A DNA stretch of 64,000 bases, from contig NZ_QRUF01000002.1 in the NCBI RefSeq assembly GCF_003458415.1, forward strand, positions 285 to 64,284, written 5' to 3'. Source of the stretch: Collinsella sp. AF25-2LB (GTDB lineage Bacteria > Actinomycetota > Coriobacteriia > Coriobacteriales > Coriobacteriaceae). Below are positions 1 through 8,521 of the stretch, in pieces. Under the pieces are notes generated by a model. It made no database searches. It was given only the letters and a program-made list of their open reading frames with translations, and was not told the origin of the DNA. The position numbers were made by a program, and so were the translations under genes. Position 1 is the first letter of the stretch; each line of letters starts with the position of its first letter.

Positions 1-1
1 G

Positions 2-970
2 GATGAGGCCACCGTCTCCGAGGCGGACCTGAACCACCCGATGCTCAAGGACGTCGTCCCCATGGCGCCCAGGCGCACCCTCGTCACCGGCTGCAACGGC
101 CAGCTGGGCCGCGCGGTGCGCGCGCTCGCCGAGGAGCGCGGCGTGGCGAAGGACTTCGACTTCTGCGACATCGACACCTTCGACATGTCCGACCCGGACT
201 CCTACTCAAAATACGACTGGTCGCTCTACGGCACCGTGATCAACTGCGGCGCCTACACGGCCGTGGACAGGGCGGAGACCCCCGAGGGCCGCGCCATCGC
301 CTGGAAGGCCAACGCGACCGGGCCGGCGCTGCTCGCCCGCACCTGCGTCGCGCACGGGATCACGCTCGTCCACGTGTCCTCCGACTACGTCTTCGACGGC
401 ACGGTCGAGGTCCACACGGAGGACGAGCCCCTCAGCCCGCTGTCCGTCTACGGCCAGACCAAGGCCGCCGGCGACATCGCCGTGGCCGGCTGCCCGCGCC
501 ACTACATCATGCGCAGCTCCTGGGTCATCGGCGAGGGCCGCAACTTCGTCAAGACGATGAGGGCGCTGTCCGACCGCGTCGCCGACCCCGAGGACGGGCT
601 CGAGCAGATCACGGTCGTGGACGACCAGCTGGGCCGCCTGACCTTCACACGCGACATGGCCGAGGCCATCTTCCACGTGCTGGGGACGCACGCCCCCTAC
701 GGCACCTACGACTGCACCGGATCCGGCGCGGTGAAGTCCTGGGCGGACATCGCCCGCGCCGTCTTCGAGGCCGCCAACGGCAACGGGGAGAACGTGGTCC
801 CGGTCAGCACCGCCGACTACTACGCGAACGCCTCGGACCCCATCGCCCCGCGCCCGGTCCACTCCGCGCTCGACCTCTCGAAGCTCGAGGCCGCGGGCTT
901 CCACATGCCCGACTGGGAGGAAGAGCTTGGGGAGTACCTGGACGCTATTTCTTCGAAAGGTTCTATCTAA
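2..970 (+). CDS. rfbD: dTDP-4-dehydrorhamnose reductase domain, 5' partial (probable epimerase-reductase fusion)
   Basis: Reduces dTDP-4-keto-rhamnose to dTDP-L-rhamnose for cell-surface polysaccharide. Visible: the Rossmann start TGCNGQLGRAV, the DYVFDG motif, and YGQTKAAGD, which holds the YxxxK catalytic pair. The reading frame is open to the left edge of the window with no stop, and the residues before the reductase domain (ending HPMLKDVVPMAPRR) read as real protein. I therefore infer that this is the C-terminal part of an RmlC-RmlD type fusion, which is known in actinobacteria. If it is a separate gene, the start would be the ATG at 41 or 62. The gene is much richer in GC than the glycosyltransferase that follows. 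Function sure, fusion likely. Confidence 0.85.
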   Translation, partial: DEATVSEADLNHPMLKDVVPMAPRRTLVTGCNGQLGRAVRALAEERGVAKDFDFCDIDTFDMSDPDSYSKYDWSLYGTVINCGAYTAVDRAETPEGRAIAWKANATGPALLARTCVAHGITLVHVSSDYVFDGTVEVHTEDEPLSPLSVYGQTKAAGDIAVAGCPRHYIMRSSWVIGEGRNFVKTMRALSDRVADPEDGLEQITVVDDQLGRLTFTRDMAEAIFHVLGTHAPYGTYDCTGSGAVKSWADIARAVFEAANGNGENVVPVSTADYYANASDPIAPRPVHSALDLSKLEAAGFHMPDWEEELGEYLDAISSKGSI

Positions 971-974
971 CTCT

Positions 975-1985
975 ATGAGATATCTGGCTTCTGAATCTGA
1001 TTGCCCATGCGTGAGCGTAATCGTGCCCATGTATAATTTGGGTTCTTATGCCTGCTCGTGCATAAGATCGCTGCTGGTGCAGACATATGCTAACCTAGAG
1101 ATTATCATTGTGGATGATGGCTCAACTGATGACACAGTTGAGTTAATCGAAAGCGTTGTCGAGGCTGACTCGCGCGTTAAAATTCTCCATAAGATAAACG
1201 GTGGGCTCTCCTCGGCGCGTAATTTCGGCGTTAAACACTGCACCGGTGAATACATAATGTTTGTAGACGGCGACGACGTTCTTGATATAAGAACGATTGA
1301 GCTTCTTGTCGAGATCGCCCTTGAGAACGATGTTTCTCTTGTTACTTGCAAGTATAAAAAAATTTCATGTACCGAAGATTTTAAGGGTGGACAGCTCGGC
1401 CCCGTTGAGGTTGTTTCTGGTGACCGTTTGCTTGAAAGCTTGCTGCTGCTTGATGGTGAGTCCGGTTCTGCGTGCGCAAAGTTATATGCAAAGAAGCTTC
1501 TGCCGCTTTTGGTATTTCCCGATGGTCAGCTATTTGAAGATTTTGGTGTAGAGGCTACTGTTTTTTCGACGATTGATAAAGCATGCATATTTGATGCTGA
1601 GCTATATGGTTATCTGGCGCGTGAAGGGTCTATTACCACAATCAAGAGTTATGGTGATGCCCAGCTCGACGGAATGTCTGCCTCTCTTGATGTCGTTAGG
1701 CGGGTTGTGCGGGAAAAGCCTGAGTTTTTTGACGCCTTTGCATGTTTTGAGGCCTTCTGTTCGCTTCGCATAGCTTCAAGGCTCGATTTGTCCAAATGCT
1801 CTGACATAGAGTCAGCAAAGGCATTTATTTTTAAAGCCAGAAAGCAGTGTTGGACCGTTGCAGCTAGTACGTTTGTTGACAGGACTTGGCGCCTTCGCTG
1901 CCTTCTGTTCGCGGTCTCTCCTGCCCTGCACAGCTTCGCATACAGCTTTTATGGCAAATTGACCGGAAAGGTTATCGGCAAATGA
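975..1985 (+). CDS. Glycosyltransferase family 2
   Basis: A cytoplasmic inverting GT-A glycosyltransferase of about 336 residues, expected to add a sugar to a lipid-linked repeat unit. The N-terminal fold is clear: VSVIVPMYN, then VDDGSTDDT, then NGGLSSARN, and the metal-binding FVDGDD near residue 95. I take the ATG at 975, five bases after the rfbD stop, rather than an in-frame ATG at 927 inside rfbD. The gene is AT-rich compared with rfbD and ends in an ATGA overlap with the next gene, so the two are translationally coupled. Donor and acceptor sugars cannot be read from the sequence. Confidence 0.9.
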   Translation: MRYLASESDCPCVSVIVPMYNLGSYACSCIRSLLVQTYANLEIIIVDDGSTDDTVELIESVVEADSRVKILHKINGGLSSARNFGVKHCTGEYIMFVDGDDVLDIRTIELLVEIALENDVSLVTCKYKKISCTEDFKGGQLGPVEVVSGDRLLESLLLLDGESGSACAKLYAKKLLPLLVFPDGQLFEDFGVEATVFSTIDKACIFDAELYGYLAREGSITTIKSYGDAQLDGMSASLDVVRRVVREKPEFFDAFACFEAFCSLRIASRLDLSKCSDIESAKAFIFKARKQCWTVAASTFVDRTWRLRCLLFAVSPALHSFAYSFYGKLTGKVIGK

Positions 1986-3076
1986 TATTTTACAGTTGCC
2001 TTTTTTTCGTCTCAGTTTTTTTTGCCTTTCTTTCGGTATGCGATTTAAAGCAAAGACGAACCCTAAAACAGCCGAGACTGGGTTTTTTTGTCTTAAGTGG
2101 ATTAACTGTTGCTATTGCTTTTGGTATAAGAGAAGGTTTCGGAACAGATTACTACGATATTTATGTCAAAGGCTACAACGAAATACAGGCTGGGTTTGCC
2201 AGTCGTTTTGAGTTGGGATTTGTGACTCTTTGTAGATTGCTCATTTTATTCGGCCTTGATTACCACAGCATGTTTTTCGTTACCTCCTTTCTTACGGTCT
2301 TTTTAGTTTATAGAGCTATTTATAGTCAATCTTTAGGACCAATTTGGGGTGTCTACATATTTTTGTTCGGAGGTTTTCTCTTTTTCTCATCCAATGGGAT
2401 TAGGCAGGCACTTGCCGCGTCAATTCTGTTGAATGCTCTTCCTTTTGCTACTCGAGGTGATACAACTAAATTTTGTATAGCTGTTTTGGCGGCATCGTTA
2501 TTTCACTCTACGGCTCTGCTCTTCATTCCTTTGGTTGTATTGAGGGGGTGGCGTCCGGATAGCTTGAAATCCTTTTTCACGTTTGTGTGCGCCATTGTTT
2601 TCGGCGGAGCCATCTCTTCCGCGCTTCTATCTTTTGGAATTGCAGTTTCACCGCAGATTGCAAGATACGCAAGCGTTGAACATCTGTCTAATCAGTTTTT
2701 ATCGAGCGGCAACATAGACGTTGCCGATTTATTGATTTGTTCGATTGGTCTTGCAATATTTTTCTGGGTTAAAAATGTTAGCTCAATAACGTTAGACAGG
2801 CACACCATATTCCTGTTCAACCTTTTGATGGTTGGAGTTGTCGTGTGCGTCTTGTCTAAATACGTAATGCTGTTTTCTAGGATTGCTGTCTACTTCACGT
2901 CGATCTGTATCATTGCGATTCCAAGGCTTTTTTGTTCGTGCGATCGCGGTACTTGTCCATCGATTCTCATTGTAAAAAGCTTATATGCGATGTTTGTCAT
3001 TATCGTTTTTATCTATCTATATGGCATTTTGAACTTCAGCCATGTTGTTCCTTATATGTGCGTCTTTTCCCATTAA
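1982..3076 (+). CDS. EpsG-like polysaccharide polymerase (Wzy role)
   Basis: A hydrophobic protein of about 364 residues with roughly ten membrane segments. It has the EpsG/Wzy pattern of a short N-terminal helix, the block GIREGFGTDYYDIY, and a later FSSNGIRQALAASI stretch that is typical of this family. It would polymerise repeat units on the outer face of the membrane. The ATG at 1982 overlaps the preceding TGA by four bases and has a GAAAGG ribosome site. Codon use is AT-rich, which fits horizontal exchange of this cassette. It sits between a glycosyltransferase and a flippase, as polymerases usually do. Exact linkage unknown. Confidence 0.82.
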   Translation: MIFYSCLFFVSVFFAFLSVCDLKQRRTLKQPRLGFFVLSGLTVAIAFGIREGFGTDYYDIYVKGYNEIQAGFASRFELGFVTLCRLLILFGLDYHSMFFVTSFLTVFLVYRAIYSQSLGPIWGVYIFLFGGFLFFSSNGIRQALAASILLNALPFATRGDTTKFCIAVLAASLFHSTALLFIPLVVLRGWRPDSLKSFFTFVCAIVFGGAISSALLSFGIAVSPQIARYASVEHLSNQFLSSGNIDVADLLICSIGLAIFFWVKNVSSITLDRHTIFLFNLLMVGVVVCVLSKYVMLFSRIAVYFTSICIIAIPRLFCSCDRGTCPSILIVKSLYAMFVIIVFIYLYGILNFSHVVPYMCVFSH

Positions 3077-3109
3077 CTTATCTAGCTTATATCGTCTGGA
3101 GATTTCACT

Positions 3110-4369
3110 TTGAGTTCTCAACACAAACGTTTCTACAGCAATGTCGTTTGGCAGTACGGACTGCAGATTGTTAAGTACATTTTTCCCCTCATTACGCTGC
3201 CTTATCTGACACGTGTGCTTCTGCCGGAGGGTTATGCGATCTACGCGTATGTTGTGTCGTTCATGACTTTCGCCCAGACTTTCGTCGATTTTGGCTTCAA
3301 CCTTTCCGGTACTAAATGCATAGCAAAATCCGAGACTGTCGAAGAGGAGAACCGGGCTATTGGTGCTGTGACAGAGGCTCGCCTGTTGCTTGGTGTAGTG
3401 ACCGGCGCTGTCGTTGTTGTTGTTGCCTGGTTTATCCCCATTACTCATTCGAACATGCTATATACCATGTTTGCATTTGTTGCTGTATTCGGTAAGGCAC
3501 TTGCTCCAGACTTTCTTTTCCAGGGACATGAAAACATGGGTCCATTGACGACTCGCTATTTTGTCTCGAAGGGTGTCTCTACTGCCTTGACGTTCATCGT
3601 TGTCCATTCTATCGATGACATTCTGTGGATTCCTATTCTCGACATCTTTTCGAGCGTTATTGCCCTTGCCTGGTCTTTCATTTCCGCCAAGCGAATGTTC
3701 GGTACCACCATTACGTTCGTGCCCCTATGCGAGGCGCTTTCAGAGCTGAAGGTTTCCGCGCTCTATTGTTTCTCGAACATGGCCTCCGTCGTTTTTTCCG
3801 GTTTCACTACGCTCTTGATTGGAATCGTGATTACCAACAAGGCCATGATTTCCTACTGGTCCCTTGCTGTGACTGCAATTAATGCCATCCAGTCCCTTTA
3901 TTCGCCAATTGTGAACAGTCTGTACCCACATATGGTCAAGGGGGGTGACTACGGTTTTGCAAGGAAGCTGCTTCTTGTCTCAATACCCGTCCTGCTCATT
4001 GGCACCATCGCTTTCGCAGCGCTTTCCGATGTAGTTATGCTCGTGCTCGGTGGCAAGGACTATCTATCAGGTTCCTGGGTTATCGCCTGGGCTTCACCCG
4101 TACTCCTGTTTTCCTTTTATGCAACGATGGTCGGCTGGCCGATTCTTGGTGCCTCTGGCAAAGTCGCTGAGGTTACCTATACCACAGTGGGTTCTGCTGT
4201 ATTTTGCATCGTTTCGCTCTTGACCGTGTCTGCGATGGGGGTTGCGAGCATGCAGACTATTTGCTTTATCCGCTGCCTTACTGAGGCAATTATGTGTGTG
4301 AGTCGCATTTGGCTCGCGCGCGGATACTTGTTTCCATCTCGAAGCGTTACCGCCGATTGCGAAAGGTAA
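3110..4369 (+). CDS. Wzx-type oligosaccharide flippase
   Basis: A membrane protein of 419 residues with about twelve predicted helices, belonging to the MOP/PST family that flips lipid-linked repeat units. The N-terminal signature is present (LQIVKYIFPLITLPYLTRVL, then an EGYAIYAYVVSF helix), as is the PDFLFQGHENM loop common in Wzx proteins. The start is TTG at 3110 with a GGAG site about ten bases upstream. It lies between the polymerase and the pyruvyl transferase on the same strand, so it probably belongs to the same transcript. Confidence 0.88.
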   Translation: MSSQHKRFYSNVVWQYGLQIVKYIFPLITLPYLTRVLLPEGYAIYAYVVSFMTFAQTFVDFGFNLSGTKCIAKSETVEEENRAIGAVTEARLLLGVVTGAVVVVVAWFIPITHSNMLYTMFAFVAVFGKALAPDFLFQGHENMGPLTTRYFVSKGVSTALTFIVVHSIDDILWIPILDIFSSVIALAWSFISAKRMFGTTITFVPLCEALSELKVSALYCFSNMASVVFSGFTTLLIGIVITNKAMISYWSLAVTAINAIQSLYSPIVNSLYPHMVKGGDYGFARKLLLVSIPVLLIGTIAFAALSDVVMLVLGGKDYLSGSWVIAWASPVLLFSFYATMVGWPILGASGKVAEVTYTTVGSAVFCIVSLLTVSAMGVASMQTICFIRCLTEAIMCVSRIWLARGYLFPSRSVTADCER

Positions 4370-4379
4370 GGAATAAGAA

Positions 4380-5474
4380 ATGAAAAAGTGCGTCGGTATA
4401 TTGTCACGCCATGCAGTGCCGAACTACGGTTCCATTCTGCAAGCATATGCCCTTCAGGATGCGTTCGCCTCAATGGGTATCAATGCTGAGTATGTTGACT
4501 ACCGCATCCCCCGGGACTTTCCTTTAGCAGATGCCATGAGGACCTCTGGCGCGCTCGGTCCGATTCGTGCGATTCCAAAAGCGATTGGTGCCCGTAAGTT
4601 CGAGGCGATGAGGAGTGATTTGCTGAGGCAGAGCCGTAGGGTTACCGACTCAGAAGAGCTCGGTAAGCTTCTTGCAGAGTATCCTGTCCTTTGTGTGGGA
4701 GGCGACCAAGTGTGGAATATCATGTCCGATGGAAACATCGAGGGTGCCTACCTTTTGGAGGGCGCATCAGACGATGCCTACAAGTTCTCCTTCTCTTCCT
4801 CCTTTGGTAAAAATGGCCTCGATCCACGCGAACGCGAACGTGCCGCCAAAGCGTTTGCGCGCTTTGATAGGCTTTCAGTGCGCGAGGAAAGTGGGCAGAA
4901 AACTCTTGAGGAAATGGGACTTGAGGCGCAAACCGTTGTCGACCCCGTGCACCTGCTCTCAAAGGAGGCCTGGTTTGATCGTGTTGAGCCTCGTGCGCCC
5001 CGCGGGGTGAATGGGGAGTATTGCCTGATCTACAACCTGCATCCAAGCGATGCATTCGACCGCTATTCTGCTGCCGCATGCAAGTCACTCGGCCTCGAGG
5101 TCGTTAGCATTCGTCCGTCGCTTCGTAAGACGATGGGGAAGAATTTGTTCTACCCTTCGCTTCACGAATTCCTTTGGCTGTTTGACAATGCCACCTGCGT
5201 GCTCACGGACTCATTCCACGGGACTGCTTTTTCGTTGCTGTTCAATACGCCCTTTGTCGATATTCTGCCTGAGCAGTATGCGGAGCGTAACAAGGCAATT
5301 CTTTCTCGCTACGGGTTGGATTCCCGCATAAGCACGGAGCTTCAGCCAGAAGAGCTTTGCCTCAACGATTTTGATTGGGCGGGCGTCAATGAGTCGCTTG
5401 CCGTCAACCGTGAGTCCTCCTCGGAGTTCCTTTGTGACACCGTTGGCGAGTTCTCTGCCCGTCTTGCTCGCTAG
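4380..5474 (+). CDS. Polysaccharide pyruvyl transferase family protein
   Basis: A protein of 364 residues that fits the CsaB/WcaK-type family, which transfers pyruvate ketals from phosphoenolpyruvate onto sugars of exopolysaccharide or cell-wall glycans. Visible marks are GILSRHAVPNYGSILQAYAL at the N-terminus, CVGGDQVWN near residue 108, and the C-terminal LTDSFHGTAFSLLFNTPF block. The gene starts ten bases after the flippase. If active, it would put a negative charge on the surface polymer. Some family members act on other sugars, so the exact product is an inference. Confidence 0.85.
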   Translation: MKKCVGILSRHAVPNYGSILQAYALQDAFASMGINAEYVDYRIPRDFPLADAMRTSGALGPIRAIPKAIGARKFEAMRSDLLRQSRRVTDSEELGKLLAEYPVLCVGGDQVWNIMSDGNIEGAYLLEGASDDAYKFSFSSSFGKNGLDPRERERAAKAFARFDRLSVREESGQKTLEEMGLEAQTVVDPVHLLSKEAWFDRVEPRAPRGVNGEYCLIYNLHPSDAFDRYSAAACKSLGLEVVSIRPSLRKTMGKNLFYPSLHEFLWLFDNATCVLTDSFHGTAFSLLFNTPFVDILPEQYAERNKAILSRYGLDSRISTELQPEELCLNDFDWAGVNESLAVNRESSSEFLCDTVGEFSARLAR

Positions 5475-5497
5475 AATAATGAATGGAAGGTCCTATT

Positions 5498-6511
5498 TTG
5501 AGTCAGCCATCTGTTTCCATCATCGTCGCTGTTTACAAATCTGAACAATTTCTGCCGAAGCTTCTTCATTCCTTTGAGGTTCAAACCCACAAGAATCTCC
5601 AGATTATTCTCGTTGACGATGGTTCTCCCGATGACAGCGGTCGCATCTGTGATGACTATGCTGCACGTGACCCTAGGGCTATTGTTATTCACAAGCCTAA
5701 TGGCGGCACTTGCTCCGCTAGGAATGCGGGACTTGGTGTCGCGACGGGTGACTATCTCATGATCGTGGACGGTGACGACTGGCTGGAGCCCGATTGCGTT
5801 GAATATTTGGTCGACTTGGCTGAGAGCACTGGCTCCGACATGTCCTACTCGGTGAATCTCTTTACAACGCGTGATAGGGAGCAGATTGTTGAGGACGTCC
5901 GGGAGACCTGGTCGGCAGAGCGCGCCACCTCTGTCATCATCTATCCCTTTATGCGGCTGGGGCCTTGGAATAAGTTGTACAAACGTTCTGTAGTTGTCGA
6001 CAACAATATTTCGTTTTCCGTTCCTTGGTTCGGCGAGGGTCTGTACTTTGCTACCGAGGTTGCACAGCACTCTAATCATGTGGGCGTTGGTAGACGTAAG
6101 GTCTACAACTACCGTTTGAATAACTTGGGGAGCGGTCTTACCAACTACAACGTTCAAAATGGCAAGAATGCCCTCGGAAATATTAAATTCATTAAAGAGA
6201 ACCTGACTCTGGACACTCCGATGGTTCGCCACGCATGCGATTGGCATATCTGGCGAAACTACGAGTTCCTACTCACTCAGATAATAGGTGCGGATGAAAT
6301 GGACTCCGAAGGCAAACTCGCGAAAGAATGTGCAGCGTACGTTAGGAAGAACTGGCTGTCCGTGTTCAAGAACAGCGAAGTCGGCCGTTCCGAGAAGGTA
6401 AAGATCGCATGCTGCGGCATGGCACCCGTGCTTTACGCGAAGCTGGTCATAGATCGAAACCGGAAGGGGCTCGAGGCTGATAAAGGCAAGTTCATGGATG
6501 TCGAGGAGTAG
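5498..6511 (+). CDS. Glycosyltransferase family 2
   Basis: A second GT-A glycosyltransferase of about 337 residues, different in sequence from the one at 975. It has VSIIVAVYKSEQF, LVDDGSPDDSG, NGGTCSARN and IVDGDDW (the DxD metal site). An ATG at 5483 is in frame, but the GGAAGG ribosome site overlaps it, so the TTG at 5498 with spacing of about seven bases is the better start. It ends four bases before the dehydrogenase ATG, so the two genes are probably co-translated. Confidence 0.88.
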   Translation: MSQPSVSIIVAVYKSEQFLPKLLHSFEVQTHKNLQIILVDDGSPDDSGRICDDYAARDPRAIVIHKPNGGTCSARNAGLGVATGDYLMIVDGDDWLEPDCVEYLVDLAESTGSDMSYSVNLFTTRDREQIVEDVRETWSAERATSVIIYPFMRLGPWNKLYKRSVVVDNNISFSVPWFGEGLYFATEVAQHSNHVGVGRRKVYNYRLNNLGSGLTNYNVQNGKNALGNIKFIKENLTLDTPMVRHACDWHIWRNYEFLLTQIIGADEMDSEGKLAKECAAYVRKNWLSVFKNSEVGRSEKVKIACCGMAPVLYAKLVIDRNRKGLEADKGKFMDVEE

Positions 6512-6515
6512 GTGC

Positions 6516-7355
6516 ATGGCGAATCTAAAGCACGCAATCAAGCAGGGCATCGTCGCTCTCAAAGCCAAGAATATACAGCCTGTGATGCAGACCGTCGGCG
6601 ATGAATGCCTGCTCAAGGGGAAGACTGCCCTCGTAGTGGGAGGCTCAGGTGGAATCGGCAAGGCGGTCGCCAAGGCGTTCCTGAAGAACGGCGCGAATGT
6701 TGTCATCGCCGGCACTAGGCGCGCGAAGGTCGACAAGGTGGTGTTAGAGCTTGGCGAGAAGTGCGCCGGGGTTGTTGTCGACCTTGCCGAGCCAGAGACC
6801 TTTTCGAAAGTCATCGACGAGGCGGTGGCATTCTACGGCCCCATCGATATCCTAGTCAATTCTGCCGGCGTTCACACCGAGGACGTCTCCATGGGCGGGT
6901 TTCTCGATTTTTCAGTTGAGGAATACGATCGCATCTTGGACATCAACCTGCGCGGCGTCTACTTCATGGTGCAGTCTGTTGCAAAGCACATGATTTCCGA
7001 TAAGGTCAGCAATGGGCATATCCTTATCGTCTCATCCTCGGCTGGCAACGAGCCCGCATGGTCTCCCTACCGCGTATCGAAGTGGGGTCTGAAGGGCATC
7101 ACTGAGGGCATGGCTTCCGCCCTCGTTCCTCATGGCATTGTAGTCAACGCGATTGCGCCCGGCAGCACGGCGACTCCTCTTCTTGGCGTCGAGGAGGGTG
7201 ACAGCATCTCTGCTGAGGACAACAGACTTGGCAGGTTCGCCATGCCCGAGGAGATCGCGGAATTCGCTGTGATGTTGGCCAGCCCCATGGGCGACATGGT
7301 GGTTGGTGACACTTTGTACGTCTCCGGTGGCCGTGGGGTCTGTGATATCCGGTAG
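6516..7355 (+). CDS. Short-chain dehydrogenase/reductase (SDR)
   Basis: A NAD(P)-dependent oxidoreductase of about 279 residues. The cofactor motif VVGGSGGIGKAVA lies near residue 35, an NSAG block follows, and the catalytic Ser and YxxxK are seen in SSSAG and YRVSKWG. I chose the ATG at 6516 because GAGGAG lies seven bases upstream. It is the last gene of the polysaccharide cluster and points head-on at the minus-strand gene that ends at 7391. A role in making or modifying a sugar of the polymer is inferred only from position; SDRs act on many substrates. Confidence 0.85.
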   Translation: MANLKHAIKQGIVALKAKNIQPVMQTVGDECLLKGKTALVVGGSGGIGKAVAKAFLKNGANVVIAGTRRAKVDKVVLELGEKCAGVVVDLAEPETFSKVIDEAVAFYGPIDILVNSAGVHTEDVSMGGFLDFSVEEYDRILDINLRGVYFMVQSVAKHMISDKVSNGHILIVSSSAGNEPAWSPYRVSKWGLKGITEGMASALVPHGIVVNAIAPGSTATPLLGVEEGDSISAEDNRLGRFAMPEEIAEFAVMLASPMGDMVVGDTLYVSGGRGVCDIR

Positions 7356-7390
7356 CGGCTTTGCGGGCGCTTCAAAGTATGAGATCGCCT

Positions 7391-8521
7391 TTACCGCAGA
7401 AGCAGCTTGGCTGCCTCGGAGGCTTGCGTCGAACCGTCTTCGAGGTAGACTAAGCATCGAAACAGCCTCTTTGCCAAGCCTTCGGTTGCAATGAAACTTA
7501 TGGTGCAACTTTTCGAGGTGACACCTCCGATTGCGGTGTTGTGCCAGGTCCTGCCTCCGTTGTCAGAACATTGCCATTGAAATGCGGCCGCGTGCTCAGC
7601 GTCGATTGAGAACGAGGCCTCAATTCCTGCGCTCGTTGCGCAATCTTTCGGCTGCGTGGTGATCCTCTCTTTATTCGACAATAACGAGAGTTTGGCGTTT
7701 TGAGTCGCAGCTGTTGTTCCATCCTGGAAGGTGACAACGCACCTGTAGAGACGTTTCGCAAGTGCGGCACTGGCGGTGAACCGCAGCGTAGGCAGCTTTG
7801 AGGCGGCATTGCCAATCCCGGTGTCGTACCAGCCCTTCCCATCATTGTCGGAACATTGCCACTGGTACGAGATGGCACCTAGGGCTCGCACGGAGAAAGA
7901 CGCTTCGGATCCTGTCGAGGCGGCCGTGTCTCGCGGTTGCCCGGTTATTTGGTTAGCGCTTAGTTTTAGTTGCGCAGTGTTTGAAGCCGAGCTAGTCCCA
8001 TCAGGGAAGAATGCCAAGCATCTATAGCGGCGTTTTGACAATCCCGTACTTGCAGTGAACTCGATTCTCGCCTGCGTGGAAGTCTCACCTCCGATCCCCG
8101 TGTTGTACCATGATCTGCCCTCATTGTCGGAGCATTGCCACTGGAACGAAGTAGCCCGCTCTGCTTCGATGGCGAAGAACGCTGTTGACCCTGCGGCAGT
8201 TGTGCAGTCTTCGGGCTGGGAGCTGATGGCGTATCGGGCGACAAGGACGAGGCGTGCGGGCTCGCTTGCGAGGGTGCTGCTGTTCGGGAACGAGACTAGG
8301 CAGCGGTAGAGCCTCTTCGCGAGCTGGGCATTGGATGCAAACCTCAGGGTTTTCTGCCTGGAAGTTTCGCCGCCTATACCCGTGTTGAACCAACTTGAAC
8401 CTCCGTTGTCGGAGCATTGCCATTGGAACGATGTCGCGCTTGGTGCCGTTACGGTGAATTCGGCTTGGGCTCCGTTGTATACTTCACAGTCCTCGGCATG
8501 GTTGTTATGGCGTACGTGGTC
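7391..8521 (-). pseudogene. Ig-like repeat region cut off from the transglutaminase-like gene by a frameshift
   Basis: Read on the minus strand, this stretch is one open frame encoding four tandem repeats of about 80-85 residues. Each starts near ITTQPKDC, has FQWQCSDN in the middle (the Trp/Cys core of an Ig-like fold) and ends near AKRLYRC. The first repeat joins the upstream gene in sense but lies in another frame. Around 8491-8496 the mRNA reads ATG CCG AGG ACT, whereas ATG CCN GAG GAC TGT would restore ITTMPEDC, matching the other repeats. One base therefore appears lost. No good start codon or ribosome site opens this part alone, so I treat it as the detached C-terminal half of the gene at 8449-9978. 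Confidence 0.75.

Noticed and set aside
8485..8500. Programmed ribosomal frameshift in the transglutaminase-Ig gene
   Set aside because: No slippery heptamer, no upstream Shine-Dalgarno-like stimulator and no strong downstream fold at the site; a lost base explains it better.
7391..8521. Regular spacing of similar DNA blocks, possible CRISPR-like array
   Set aside because: The spacing is about 250 bases and the blocks translate as protein repeats in one frame with conserved Trp/Cys residues.
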